Source: Cacajao melanocephalus
Taxonomy: Eukaryota; Chordata; Mammalia; Primates; Pitheciidae
NCBI GenBank assembly: GCA_963573385.1
Contig: CAUYLG010070438.1
Coordinates: 62,001-126,000, forward strand
Length of the DNA stretch: 64,000 nt
Direction of reading: 5' to 3'
The notes below the pieces were generated by a model. The model worked only from the letters and a program-made list of their open reading frames with translations, made no database searches and had not been told where the DNA came from. This document shows, one piece after another, positions 1 to 11,786 of this stretch; positions within the stretch are counted from its first letter, which is position 1, and each line of letters starts with the position of its first letter. The position numbers were made by a program, and so were the translations under genes.

Positions 1-1017
1 AAAGTAGGAGTTAAAATATTTATTGTTTTTCAAGCACAGTGGACCCTGAGGAGCTGAAGGCTAGTGTTGAAGATCCTTTACCATGTTATTGGTCCCATTT
101 TTCTGGTCAATCTGGCCTCCAGCAGCTTGGATAATGTATTGCTTGCAGAGAGGTTTTGGTGTAGCAAAGACTCTTCTATGAAATCCAGTATCACCAATGA
201 CCCAGAAACTGTAAATAAGGAATAAATTTTAATGAGAAGATCAATGCAGCAAACTGGGTTCTTGGCCCAAAATAGACCAAATGAAATTTAGTGATACAAT
301 AAGTATAAAGTTTTAACCCATGAGGAAGGGAGATATGATACCATTAAGTAAATGGGTAAGAATAAAAAAGTAGAAAAACATGAAAGAATAAAATCTAACA
401 GGAAGACACCCACAAATGCAGAGTGAATCACAAGGTGAACATGAGTGAGCAGGAAGAGCCAAATGCTTTGCAGTGTAGTGGAATTGTGCCTGCTGTTATG
501 TCTTTTGAGAACAGTCAGCAAGAGGGTAGAATAAGAAACCATGGGCAGCACAACAGAGACCCAGCAAGGCCCAGCAAGCAACTATCCCATGAGATTCGAG
601 AGTTGGCCCCAACTCGGCACTGCATCCTCTTTGGAGCTGACCAGCTAACTGGGAAATGTGAATGGAGAAGTGATACAAAGAGTTGGAGAGGAGGGCCTAT
701 GAAACAACTGCAGAGCCCAGAATTATTTAGTCTAGAGTGGGAAAGTCTAGGAGAAGGCCTGAGTTGATTCAACTGTAGACTTCAAGCCAATGATAGGCTG
801 TCTTATTAGCCAGGAATGGTGCCAGCTGGTCCTCTCCAAGTCTCCTGAAGAGAAAAGAGCAAGGAATGAATATGCCAACCCCAGATTTGTCTCCTTGTAA
901 TTAGTGGCTTTAAAATCTATGATGACGGATGATGGGAGGTTGCTTGGTGGGTACGACGTGCGTTGCTTTAGTGATGGAGGCACTGAAGGCCCTGACTTTG
1001 CTACAGTGCAACATACC
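1..1017. other. Unassigned sequence
   Basis: I recognise no gene or repeat family here. Open frames exist on both strands (for example 423-767 plus and 515-772 minus) but they overlap each other, lack domain-like composition and have no splice or start context, so I read them as chance. An undetected old repeat is possible. Confidence 0.5.
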
Positions 1018-1469
1018 TGATATGGTTTGGATGTGTGTCCCCTCAAATTTCATGTTGAAATGTGACCTCCAATGTTGCATTAAAGAAGAGGTGGATGTAG
1101 CAGGAGGTAGACCTAGTGGGAGGTGTTTGGATCTCGGGGGCAGATTCCTCATAAACGGCTTGGTGTCCTCCCCATGGTAATGAGTGGTAATGGATGATTA
1201 ATGAGTTCACAGGAGTGCTGGTTGTTTAAGAGAGGCTGGGGCCTCCTTCCCCTCTCTCTTGCTCCCTCACTCACCATGTGACAAATGTCCTTCCCCTTCA
1301 CCTTCTACCATGAGTAAAAGCATCCTGAGGCCTCACTAGAAGCCAAGCAGATGCTGGTGTCCTGCTTCCTGTACAGCCTACAGAACCATAAGCCAAATAA
1401 ACATATTTTCTTTATAAATTACCCAGCCTCAGGTATTTCTTTATAGCAGCACAAGAATAGACTAACACA
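1018..1469 (+). mobile_element. Solo LTR, MaLR (MST/MLT1-type ERVL-MaLR)
   Basis: It begins TGATATGGTTTGGATGTGT and ends GACTAACACA, the hallmark termini of MaLR LTRs. Inside are a stretch like the family's 'CTTTATAAATTACCCAGCCTC' tail region and the AATAAA-like signal of the LTR. No internal retroviral sequence follows, so it is a solo LTR. The flanking pentamers (ATACC, ATATT) agree at only three of five positions, so a target duplication is not secure. Confidence 0.85.
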
Positions 1470-2140
1470 ATATTAATGCAGCAAAGTTGCAGTTGTACAA
1501 AGAGGCCATCATACTCTTTACTTATCATATATCTTACTGTGTTATATGGATATTTTATTCATTAGGCAGAAAGCACAAATTCTGAAACTTACATAAACTG
1601 CATAAAAACACAAACTTATTTAGACCAAGACCTTTATATAATTATTTAATAAAATATTCTATTCATATCAAATAATTTCTGGCAGTTGCATGAAAAAAGA
1701 AAGATTTATTAAATAAACTTTTTACATCTTTCTTACCCACAGTCTCTACTTGAATTTTGTTATTTTTTTCTTCCAGCCAATTCTCTATATTCTAGTGGAA
1801 TTTTAACCTAATTATAACCATTCTATGTGTCATCATTTCCCAAAACTCTCTCCTGTAGAACACCAGTGTTCAAAGATGGTAATAGATGTTGGCTGGATAA
1901 AGGACTCCAGGGTGAAATAAGTTCAAGAAGCAATAGGTTAAGCCACAGCACTTCTCAGAATCTTCAGTGCTGATAAGCATCATGAAGTCTTGAGAGGGGC
2001 ATATGATACCAAGTACTTCTAAATATATTTGACACAGGAATAGTGTTCCAAAAAAACTTGCTTGGAAAAAACGCTACTCTACAATTTTGTATTCTTATCA
2101 TAAGCATTCCTATATTTTTTTCACAAACTTCTTTCACATC
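1470..2140. other. Unassigned A/T-rich sequence
   Basis: No family or gene recognised. The base composition is A/T-rich, as in an old, unannotated part of a gene desert. Confidence 0.5.
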
Positions 2141-2518
2141 TATATTAGTCAATTCTCACACTGCTAATAAAGACATATCCAAAACTGGGTACTTTATAAA
2201 GAAAAGAGGCTTAATTGACTCACAATTTAGCATGTCCGAGGAGGCCTTAGGAAACTTACAACCATGGGAGAAGGGGAAACAAACACATCCTTCTTTATAT
2301 GGCAGCAGGAAGGAGACGTTCCGAGCAAAGAGGGAAAAGCCACTTATAAAATCGTTTGATCTTGTGAGAATTCACTCACTATCTTGAGAAGAGTAGCATG
2401 AGGGTAACTGCCCATATGATTTAATTACCTCCCACCAAGTCCCTCCCATGACAAGTGGGGATTATGGGAACTACAATCCAAGATGAGATTTGGGTGGGGA
2501 CACAGCCAAACCATATTA
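2141..2518 (-). mobile_element. Solo LTR, MST-type MaLR, antisense
   Basis: Read on the minus strand this is an MST/THE1-like LTR. It starts at the complement of CCAAACCATATTA and ends at the complement of TATATTAGTC. ACATC at 2136-2140 is repeated exactly at 2519-2523. A 5-bp target duplication is expected for this class and fixes both ends. No internal region is present. Confidence 0.92.
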
Positions 2519-2529
2519 ACATCCTTTTA

Positions 2530-2790
2530 AATCACTGCATAAAAATCTACTAAGAAGCTATGCCATTGGTTGTTTAACCATTCTGCTATACTTAGACATT
2601 TCAATTAATTTCAACTTTTTGCTAATATAAATAAAACTGCAGCTAACATCTTTTGGCATTGTAGGTTTAAAAAAAATTGAAATGTGTTTAGGTTTGATTT
2701 CTTAAGATAGACTCCCAGAAGGAGACTTACTGGGTCAAAGGGTATGTATGTTTTAAGTTCATGGAATATGATGCCAATTTGTTTTTCAGC
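2530..2790 (-). mobile_element. Old L1 (L1M) fragment from the 3' end of ORF2, antisense
   Basis: The plus strand carries the diverged antisense pattern of late L1 ORF2, including CTGGGTCAAAGGGTATG near 2731 and an 'aaaactgcagctaacat' stretch. It is short, heavily mutated and without coding potential. The exact edges are uncertain. Confidence 0.6.
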
Positions 2791-5214
2791 AGGTCTGTAT
2801 CCATTTTCACTATCCGGCAGCATGTGACAGAGCCCACACGACACACCCAGAGCAAGGTAAGTGGCCAGAAAGCTAAAAGTGGGGCCACTGATGGCTACTT
2901 TCAGCAGCCTTCATTAGCACCACCCCTGGTGACAGCCTGTGCAGCTGTCAGAGCAAGTGCCAACTCTCTCCTCTCTTTCACCTGCATCTCTCTCCCTCAG
3001 CTTTTAAAACACAGGCTCATCAGGGTCTCCAGTTTGTGCAGTTTCTGAGCTAATCCCACAGAGTAAAACACCCAACAGTGTCCCTTGTCACTAAATTCAC
3101 GGGACACAAAAAAGAGGTCCTGCTCCCAGTAGAGTGCTGGTAAATGTTTAACACCCAGCAAGCCAAGGGGAAAAACACCCTGATTTGTAGCATTTGCCAC
3201 TTCCCGTGGTGTAAATACTCTCATCACAGCTGATTTCTAGCTGTCAACCTACCAGCATAATGTCACAGAACTTGGAACTAGACAGACATGTGCATAACAG
3301 GCTCTTGTGAGCCAGTGGGGCCAGCCTCAGACATCATTGCTTGTTTATCTCTGGTCCATTGAATTTGTCTCTCTTCTCCTCTGTACTTGGCTCCCCACCC
3401 TATATGGATTCTCCTCCACCTCTAACTACATGAAGGATTCAGGACAGCAGAGGCCTGAATCTCCCACAGCTCTGAGCCACCATACTGTCACAGTCATATG
3501 ATACTTGGGCTTCAACTTGATTCACTAGAGAAGTCAGCGGGATTCAGATCCCAAGTACCCTCGCCCACAGACAACTTAACCCTGTGGCATCAACTCAGGC
3601 TTCCCTGCTGTGCAGCTGTTCCCCCTCCTCCAGCCTCTGTTCTCACTTCAGCGTCTTAGACTGTCTTACCTCACACCCCTGCTCACTGGCTCCTCACCTT
3701 CCACTCCACTTTGAGATTTACCAAGCTCCTGACATTTCCTTTGCCTCCAGTTTCCCAGCCAGCATTTACCCCATGGATCTGACAACAAATTCCATTTTCA
3801 CATGAGTGGACAAAATGAGAGATTTTAAAATTACTTTTTCTCTCTCTGGCTATTCCAGAAACTCCCTTTGCCAACCCCCCAAGCCCCCATGAACATGTAT
3901 TCACTTACTGAGGATTGAACAGACCCTCTACTCTGTGAGTGGGCCCTGGTACCCTGCCAGCCCCCATCCCCAAGATCAGATACTATTCACTGCATCCTCC
4001 ACTGAGTATGGCTGGAGATTCTTCACTTCCAGACTTGAGACTATCAGATGCCCAAACTGAACTCTTGGTTAGAACATCTTGCTGTGTGTTCCATCCATCT
4101 GACTCAATCACCCATGACTATCTATTCCCAAATTACAAATGGAAATCACTCTAGCCCCTTGAGAAATCCCAGCTGCCACCCAAGCCAAGTCCTGTGGGAC
4201 AAGTGGAGCCTGCCATTACTAGTGTCAGGAATCTCTACGAGAAAGCACTCTCCCCACTGCATACACATGATGTCCTGAGTGTGACTTAACTGTCCCTACT
4301 GCATCCTTTCCCTCCCACAGTCAGTAGGGACAGCCTTATCTCAGCTGGGAAGAGCAAGCTGAGATTGCAAAAGAGAGTTGAAGTGAAAAAATGCAAGAAG
4401 AAAAGGAAATGGAGAAAATGCTATGGCCAAGTGGAAAGGAACCATCGAAGATACCGAGATGATGGAATATGCTATGGTCTCCAACATTCTCTTGGGAGTT
4501 CCAGACTTTAAAGGACATAAATGATGTCTTTTACCTAAAAACAGAGAAATTAGTGGATCGCTTTTAAGATCCCTACCAGGATCCACGTTCCAGCTAAGAG
4601 CATTGTTGCCCCATTTAAACAAGTGTATGAAATAGTTAACAGCAATATTCTCAAGTTGAATCAGGGAGGATGCTTCACAGTGCTACAGGGAAGCATATGG
4701 ATCCCCATATTTTTTACCGAAGGCAATCTATTCTAAGCCTGGGCTCAATCTGGAAGTTACTCTTCCCCCAAAATGAGTCGAGCTCAAACACCTTTACCCT
4801 GTCACAGCATAGGGCACTGTGCTGAATGTGGGGCAGCTGGCAGGGAGTAGGCAGCAAGAAACAGAAAGCCAGGATCATTCAAATCCACATCTCATGGAAA
4901 GTAAAGCTCGCAGTTGGCATTTGGCTGATCATATTAGAGGAAGTACCTTTTCTGCATAACCCAGGTAAAGATTCTTTGTTTCAGAAAACCTAGAGGATTT
5001 ACTTAAACAGAGACAGATAACTTTCTGTGGTTAGGAAGGATGATCTTGATGCAAGAAACACCATATCCCAACCAAAACCACTGGAAGAACAAGTACATCT
5101 TGTTCATCCTGTGCACAAGGCACAGGAGAAAAAAAAAATCATAACGCGGAAGAAGAAAAATACAGACTAAATCATAATAAAAATGAGCCCCTCCTCCTCC
5201 TCGCCCCAGCCACA
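2791..5214. other. Unassigned, largely unique-looking sequence
   Basis: About 2.4 kb with no Alu, L1 or LTR signature I can name. The frames at 2761-3048, 3584-3805 and 3939-4154 (plus) are under 100 codons and have no recognisable domain. Old degraded repeats may be present below my detection. Confidence 0.45.
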
Positions 5215-5390
5215 CATGGTTTGGTTAATTCCTTAATGAGGATGGAGTGTAATTAATATCAAAACTCCACAGTATAATTACTTCATGTAATTATGCTTGA
5301 GTTAACTGTAAAGCAAATCATATATAGTTTGCATTCCATGGTGTAAGTTTTCAATTAATCTTTCCGGGGGAAGGCTGGGTGGGGGACTTT
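5215..5390. promoter_or_regulatory. Candidate conserved non-coding element with homeodomain-type motifs
   Basis: Three TAATTA cores (5250-5255, 5275-5280, 5288-5293) and an ATTAAT near 5354 lie within about 110 bases, together with GCAAATCATAT and TTTGCATT. This is the texture of many vertebrate developmental enhancers bound by homeodomain and POU proteins. No repeat family overlaps it. Function is inferred; A/T-rich neutral DNA can give the same pattern. Confidence 0.35.
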
Positions 5391-5747
5391 ATAATATTCT
5401 TCAGTAAAGAACACCTCTAGGAATAGACAGATCAGACAAATCTTTCTGGACATTTCATTCTAGACTGTGATGCCCAGAATTGCCTAACCCAGCAGCCGCA
5501 TCCCCTAAGAATTCTGCCTTTAGATACTTATTCCTGCCTGGTAGACCAGCCCAGGGAAGGAGCAGCTCACAGGGACACATAAGCAACAACAGGCTAATCC
5601 AGAACCTGCCTCAGAATTAAGGTCCCTCCGTGGTGGCCTGGCTGCTGAGCTCTTGCGTGGCCTCTGCAGGCTGTGTCTGTGCATCCCTGGCCCTTCGCCC
5701 CAAGAGGCTGAATGTCCTCAACCTGTGTGTTTCTCTGTTGTCCCAGG
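5391..5747. other. Unassigned sequence before the Alu
   Basis: I recognise nothing in this stretch. It becomes more G/C-rich toward the Alu. Confidence 0.5.
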
Positions 5748-6013
5748 CTCTCCACCTAGGCTGGAGTGCAGTGGTGCGATCTCAGCTCGCTGCGGCCTCT
5801 GCTTCCTGAGTTTAAGTGATTCTCCTGCCTCAGCCTCCTGAGTAGCTGGGATTACAGGCACACATCACCATGCCTGGCTAATTTTCTTATTTCTTTAGTA
5901 GAGACGGGGTTTCACCATGTTGGCCAGGATGGTCTTGAACTCCTGATCTTCTGATTCACCCACCTCGGCTTCTCAAAGTCTTGGATTATAGGCGTGAGCC
6001 ACTGGGCCCAACC
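5748..6013 (-). mobile_element. Alu element, antisense, tail lost
   Basis: It shows the reverse-complement Alu order: CTGGAGTGCAGTGG, CCTCAGCCTCCTGAGTAGC, TAGAGACGGGGTTTCACC, then GGCGTGAGCCACTG. The poly-T end is missing and substitutions are common, so it is one of the older copies. Confidence 0.93.
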
Positions 6014-6519
6014 GGGATTTCTTGCCCCAAATCCCTCCCTCCACTCCTGGGCTTCCCACAGCACTGGGTCTGAGTAGCTGAGCCTTGAAGTTCAGATGTC
6101 CAGACCAGAGTCTTCTGCTGCTGATCAAGAACCCAAGCAGTGAACTCCTGACACCTTCCCTCTAGCCTCCTCGCCTCTCAAACAGAGTCTAAAGATTTGA
6201 CCTCCTTCAAGAATCTCTCAGGCAAGCAGTGGCCCCTCCCACACCTCAAACTCTGGAGGGAGTCAAGAGGGCTCAGAGGGCAGCCAGTGCCCTGCTCACC
6301 CGTGCAGACACCACTCCCTCCCCTCCAGCAGCCCCTGGCACCTCCACAAGGACTTACTAGATACAGAGAAAGTGACAGAACCATCCCCATCTGCCCCGCA
6401 GTCCCCCCACCTCCTGTCCCCGCAGTCAGCCTTCAAAGGCCACCCTTAGCCAGAGTAAGTGACACTAAAAACAGCGATCCCCCCGCTTCCACCCCGCCCC
6501 CCGCCTGCCCACTGATAAT
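6014..6519. other. Unassigned C-rich sequence
   Basis: A C-rich stretch with frames on both strands (6197-6556 plus, 6178-6390 minus), none convincing. CpG is not enriched enough for an island. Confidence 0.45.
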
Positions 6520-6830
6520 AATGGACCAAGACACTTTTATTATCATTATTAATTAGCACTTTCAAGCAATGGAATTAAATCAATATGGTGGACTGAAACT
6601 AATTTTAACAAGCCATTGAGATCAATCATTGGGACTTTTATCTACATAAATGCCACTAAACTCAGCTCGTTAGTGTAACATTAGCTGGGAAGAAAAAGAA
6701 GGGAGACTGGCGGGGTTTTAATTAGGAAGACATAAACCGAGCCACAATTTTTCTTCTTTGATTTGCTTTTAATCTCGTCTGCAAAGCTCTTCTGGTGCTG
6801 CCCAGGCTGATTTTCAGTCCCAGGCCACTT
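6520..6830. promoter_or_regulatory. Candidate conserved non-coding element
   Basis: Repeat-free A/T-rich block with TAATTA at 6550-6555 and 6719-6724, several TTATTA/ATTA cores, AATCAAT/ATCAATCATT motifs and CTTTGAT (TCF/LEF-like) near 6757. It changes abruptly from the C-rich DNA on its left. The pattern resembles developmental enhancers; regulation is inference only. Confidence 0.35.
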
Positions 6831-7049
6831 GAGCAGAAAAAGGAGGGGATGGAGTGATGAGAGGTAAGGGGTGAAAGGCTGGGAACACTGCAGATGATCC
6901 CTTCCTCGGGGGCACCCCAACATAAGTGGGGCCATCACCCCACTGACCCTGTGCCCTCAGATCCTCACAGTCAGTGCTGACCACTGCTTCCTTTATATTC
7001 ACCTTTGTTTAGCATTTATTCATTTACGCATTACATGAAAATCATGTAT

Positions 7050-7190
7050 ATTTATTTATTCAATGAACAAGAGACAAGCACTTAATATGTGCCGGTCGCC
7101 TGCTCACTGTTCTAAGAGAATTAAAGTTAAAATGAACAAGATGTGGTTCTATTCCCACAAAAAAACTGCAGTCTGGTCTTAGCCACTGCT
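7050..7190 (-). mobile_element. L2 fragment, 3' end, antisense
   Basis: TTTATTTATTCAATGAACAAG, then ACTTAATATGTGCCGG, follows the complement of the L2 tail ('...gtgctcaataaat...'). Diverged and short. Confidence 0.5.
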
Positions 7191-7604
7191 AGATTGACAG
7201 ACTGGAGAGCAAGGACTATGACTTCTCTATCTGGGTGCCCCTCCCCATATGGCTCTTTGGAAGCCCAGAAATGCCTGGGGTGTGTGGTTAAGAACCCCTC
7301 TTTCCTCCCCACCCCTCATTTCTCTCCATGTCCAGCACCACACTTCCCTGTTTCGCAGGCACCCAAACCTACCCGCCTCTGGTCTTCCTCAGGTCTCACT
7401 CAGGCTCATAACATTTTTCCAGGCTGATTCCCTGATGGGGCTGTGGCTTCTCATTCTTCAAGACCCCGTCTAGGGCCACGATGTGGAGAGAGCTGAGTGG
7501 CTGGCTGCCCGGGCTATCTGCGGCTGCTCATTTCTGCCTCTGGGACAGCCATCCCCACGTGTCACTGCGCTCTTCTGTCTGGTCCTGCCGGCCTCCTGGA
7601 CCAA
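7191..7604. other. Unassigned sequence
   Basis: No gene or named repeat recognised. The frames seen are short and overlap on both strands. Confidence 0.45.
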
Positions 7605-7720
7605 GCCGCAGGCACCTGGAAGGCAGGGACTGAACATGAGCCACATTTCCGTCCTCAGCATCTCCTAGGATGCCTGGTGCAGAGCAGGCACTCAATTGAG
7701 ACCTGTAGACAAGCATGCCG
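7605..7720 (+). mobile_element. L2 fragment, 3' end
   Basis: GGCAGGGACTGAACATG leads into CTAGGATGCCTGGTGCAGAG and GGCACTCAATTGAGACC, in the order of the L2 3' end ('gggcagggactgtgt ... cctggcacatagtaggtgctcaataa'). Confidence 0.55.
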
Positions 7721-7839
7721 CCATCTATGTTTACCGAAGACTGGGATAAAACCCCAGCTCAGCATCTGGGGTTCACGCTGAGCAGAGGAGGTTCTCCAAG
7801 CACTTCCTCCCTCTGCCTCTCAGTACAGATTGCCTCTTC

Positions 7840-8010
7840 TAGGTGTGCTGTGCACACTCCATCACCCACCTTCTGGCTCGCCACACTCGCTCTGCTTCCA
7901 ATGAGTCTCACCTTCCTGAATCCTACTCATGCTTCCAAGCCTACCTCAAGCCTTCCTCATCCCCTAAGTCAGACTTCTCCGATTCCATGAGCCTTTCCTG
8001 TCCTCTACTT
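7840..8010 (+). mobile_element. Probable L2 fragment, upstream part of the 3' region
   Basis: CCTACTCATGCTTCCAAGCC and 'CAAGCCTTCCTC...CAGACTTCTCCGA' resemble the L2 stretch with 'catccttcaaggcccagctcaa ... gaagccttccctga'. Similarity is moderate. Confidence 0.4.
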
Positions 8011-8149
8011 GCTTGGCCACCCATGGGGGCCTTATCACAAACCACCTTCTGCTGCTAGCTATATGCTGCACCTTGACTTTCCCTCTCAATTTGGAATCGA
8101 AATCTTTCCATGTGGTGCTGCCTATGGGAAGCAAATCATCCCTCAGTGG

Positions 8150-8370
8150 ACCAGAGTGCGTGGGGTCAAATTCCAGCTCTACTGCTTATTACATTCACTG
8201 CTTTGGGTAAGTTGCTTACCCCTGCTGTATCTCCGTTTCCTCACCTGTAACATGGGAACAAAACAGTACCTGCTAGGATTACTGTAGAAATTAGATGCAA
8301 TAGTTCACATAAAACATTGTGCCTGGTACTTAGTGGTTGGTCAGTGTGTTGGTCATCATTATCGTCATAG
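8150..8370 (+). mobile_element. MIR element
   Basis: Contains GTCAAATTCCAGCTCTACTG, TGGGTAAGTTGCTTACCCC, CCGTTTCCTCACCTGTAA and the trailing TAGAAATTAGATGCAATAG / GTGCCTGGTACTTAG. This is the tRNA-derived SINE order of MIR. Confidence 0.85.
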
Positions 8371-8744
8371 CTGTAGTTGCTACTATTATTATCAATTTGT
8401 GTGCTCTGATTTCGTCTCCATCAAACTACTGATTATAATTTGGCTTCCCTACAGGAAAAGACCCTGCTGATCTGTTAACAGGAGGTTCAATCTACTTATT
8501 AGATGCTTCTCATTATAAGTCCATAAACTGACATTTTGGATTGCATCTATCGGTCTCTTATAAGTTAGGTTTAGATTAAATTAATCCGTAAGTCCAGTTC
8601 ACACTTGTGTATACTAGCAATCAAATTTCTGAGGCTGAGGTCTTAGATCTTGGCAACCAAACCAAGGTACCGCCAACTTGGGGCTTTGTCTGTGCAGCCA
8701 ATGTGGCTTCACGGACCATATGTCCTTTAGTCTCATTGTTTCAC

Positions 8745-8915
8745 CTCTGTAAGCAAGTTACTCAAAACCTCCAAGCTTGTTTCCTCATCTGTAAAGCAGG
8801 GAAAATAGAATAACACGTGCATCCTATGGGTACAGGTAAGGGTTAGATGAACCAATGAGTGGAAAGCACTTGACCATTGCCTTGCACAGGTGGGTGCTCA
8901 ATAAGCATGAACACT
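8745..8915 (+). mobile_element. MIR element, 3' two thirds
   Basis: CAAGTTACTCAAAACCTCC, TTTCCTCATCTGTAAAGCAG, AAAGCACTTGACCATTGCC and GGTGCTCAATAAGCATGA follow the MIR consensus order. Confidence 0.8.
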
Positions 8916-8989
8916 AAGCGCAATTAATTATTCCACTGCCTCAGCCATACTTTTTTCATGCTAAAAACAAGTTAAACAATACTTTCTAT

Positions 8990-9530
8990 TTACAAAGCCC
9001 CTTCATAAGTGCTGTCCCAGTTCTCACAACAACCACTCCCGCCTAATAATAGACAAGAAACTAGGAACAGACTAAGTCACTTTCTTGAATGGCAGCTGCC
9101 GGGGACTGGGGGCGGGGCTAGGGAAACGTTGGTCAAAAGGTACCGAATTTCCGCGAGACTGGGTGAGTACATTCTAGAGATCTATTGTACAGCGTTGTGA
9201 CTCCAGTTAACAATAATATCATGTATACTTCAAAATCCCTAAGAGATTAGATCTTAACTATTCTCACCAAAAAACCAAATCAACTATATGAGGTGTTAGA
9301 TATGTCAATTAGCTTGACTGCAGTAATCATTTTACTATGTACAAATATTAAAGCAATATGTTATACATTATAAATATATAAAATTTTTATTTGTCAATTA
9401 TACCTCAATAAAGCTGGAAAAAATTAAATAAAGTCACTTTGCTAAGATCACAGTTTGTAAGTTATGAGACCAGGACTCACACCCAGGTCTTCCAGGTCTT
9501 CTTCCCCGTCAAGTGTCCTCTCTTTATAAA
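8990..9530 (-). mobile_element. MIR element, antisense, split by an L1
   Basis: The left part (to 9083) holds GTGCTGTCCCAGTTCTCACA and AGACAAGAAACTAGGAACAG. The right part (from 9431) holds GCTAAGATCACAGTTTGTAA and CCAGGACTCACACCCAGG. Together they give the reverse-complement MIR order once the 9084-9430 L1 is removed. Confidence 0.75.
9084..9430 (+). mobile_element. 5'-truncated L1, 3' UTR only
   Basis: Reads as the last ~345 bp of an L1MA/MB-type element: TTGGTCAAAAGGTACC, AGATCTATTGTACAGC, GTGACTCCAGTTAACAATAA, AGTAGATCTTAA-like and AATTATACCTCAATAAAGC, then an A-rich tail. AAGTCACTTT at 9074-9083 recurs exactly at 9431-9440, a 10-bp target duplication that fixes both ends and shows it entered a MIR. 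Confidence 0.92.
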
Positions 9531-10672
9531 ATATCTCTCTATTCAATAAACAAACAACAACAAAAACCCTGCTGTTTTGTTTAATTACACTTTAAAACTA
9601 GTTTGAAATTTTGGCATTACTCTAAAGTCCCTTCCATATCCTGGCATCTGTGGCCTTATTAGTCATACTTATAAGCTACCCAAGTTCCAGAGGCCCTAGA
9701 TTAAAAAAAACAAAACTAACTAATTCACTGCACTGTGGTGACTGTGAAATGTGGGCCATGAATCTGAGAAGTGACCAGATTGTCTACATCCTTCTGGCTT
9801 TTTGCTGGGTGCCTCACCCTGGGGTGATACATCACTACAGCATCTCCTGATGAACACCAGGACAGGTCATGGGAGAATGGAGGAGCCCCAGGCCCCAGAG
9901 AGAGCATCTTGGATGCCTCCCTTTGTCTTTAGGGTTACTTGTCTGTTCTTGTGTAGTTAGCCAAGTTCTTCAGCCACAGAAGCTTGGGGAAAGCAAGTTT
10001 ACATATTTCATAGTCACAGATCTGGTAGCCTGCTGTGCTGTGAAGTAGCTTAAACTCGAGAATTTCCTTTCTAGAGAGTCCCTACATCTGGCTCCCCTCG
10101 CCAAAACACATGGTGGATGGCTTCAGGCCTTGATGGTAGAATCCTTGAGACAGGTGGGACTGCAGCCCCCCAGTGCTCCAGCAAGCTGTCCACGCACATA
10201 GATCCATGGGAAAGCACATCATTCAGATGCCATGCGATGGAATTGCCTTGCATTTCTAACTTTCATCCCAGGGCTGTATTTTAACTCAGAAACTAGATGT
10301 TTCAATTGCCCTCAATACTCAAGACTCCTTCTTGAACCAAATTTCTCACCATCCCAATCCCACATCATCTCCCGGCTCCAAAGAAATTCAAACAAATTTT
10401 AACCCAAATTCTAACAATGAAGAGAATCCCAAATTCTAACAATGAAATCACCATTCTCAGGGTCTCTCAGACTCAAAACCTTGCCATTGTTTTTTAAAAT
10501 TCCTTCATCATAATTCTCCAAATTCAAAAAAAATAGGTGTAGTTGTAGACTAACTAGGTAGAAGGTATAGATCTCAGTTTATGGCTCTTCTAATCTCAGA
10601 TTTGGAAACCTACAGCAGTTCCCAAATTTGTCTCCTCAATAATAGAGTCTTCCCTGATCAGTTCTTCTAAAT
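9531..10672. other. Unassigned sequence with a short tandem duplication
   Basis: No family recognised. CCCAAATTCTAACAATGAA occurs at 10403-10421 and again at 10428-10446, a local 25-bp-period duplication. Open frames are below 70 codons. Confidence 0.5.
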
Positions 10673-10898
10673 CAGGGGATGGCAAACTTCTGGAAAGGGA
10701 AAGACAGCAAATATTTTAGGCTTTGTGTCTGTATTACAAATATTACAGTCTCTGTTGTCACTATTCAGTCAGGTGTTGCAGTATAATCGCAGCCATAGAC
10801 ATAAATGAATGTGTGTGGCTGTGGTCTAATAAAGCTTTATTTACAAAAACAGGTGGCAGGCTGGATTTGGTCCAGGGGTTGTGATATGCCAACTTCTG
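10673..10898 (+). mobile_element. Non-autonomous hAT-Charlie-type DNA transposon
   Basis: It starts CAGGGGATGGCAAACTTCTG and ends ...TATGCCAACTTCTG, degraded terminal inverted repeats of the family whose ends read CAGGGGTCGGCAAAC. Internal TTTTAGGCTTTGTG, AGCCATAGACATAAATGAAT and TAAAGCTTTATTTACAAAAA fit the same family. TTCTAAAT (10665-10672) and TTCTATAT (10899-10906) match at 7 of 8 positions, the 8-bp duplication expected of hAT. The exact subfamily name is not certain. Confidence 0.88.
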
Positions 10899-10906
10899 TT
10901 CTATAT

Positions 10907-11786
10907 TCTTCTCACATTAATCTTGAACACCATAGTCCCTATCATTTTGCAGTGTTTGCAAAAGTGTAATTAGATCCAGAAATAAAATGTGAACTCCAGT
11001 CTATAGCAGACATTGTTGAGACTTTGCCTCATAGTCCTTAGTCCATTGCTGAGTTTACCTGTAGCCTCAGGGCGCAGCTCCCAGGACCACTGACAGCTCC
11101 TAAGTTATCTCCACATCTCTCTGTTTCTCTGCCTGAGGGCTTTCTCTAGTACCTGGGAAACTGCTCAGCTCCTGTGCAGGGCAGCCTAGAAATAACTAGG
11201 GATTCAACACTATCTAGAACACCCCTCACCAATAGGAAATAGGAAGTGGTGTATACATATTACACTTCTCCATCCCTTAGGAAGACAATTCTGAGGCACA
11301 TTCTAGATGGATCCACAGAGAGTTCCAGCAGGGTTGAGAATCAATCCCAAAGCAGAAACCAACAGATTCGTATATCTTCCTCGGCTTCTCTTCTACAGCT
11401 GTTACATTTTCTCACCCCCTTAGGTGCTTCCTAGGAGATGTCTCCGGGTCTAATTCAGGGTAACTAAACTAAGACCTCTTCTGACTCTTAATCCAGGACT
11501 TTTTTTTTCCTATGTTAACTTCCTTCAAACAGTCTACAATGGTACTTTTATTTCTGATAATATAGCAGGCTGAGCATTCTGAAAATATCTTCTGATTCTG
11601 ACACTTAGGTACTGGATAAATCATGCAAACACACTTTTAAATACATTTCTGTGTTTTTAAGAAAGTAACAGAAGTCAGCAAGGGACACATACTTATATAC
11701 ACAAGCAAAGAGTGAGTGGAAACAGGAGTGGTAAGTGATACCTTGGAAGCAAATGTCGCCAACCTAGAGTTTTGGAGATTAATGTG
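10907..11786. other. Unassigned sequence
   Basis: Nothing named here. The plus frame at 11246-11434 is 62 codons with no domain. Confidence 0.45.
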
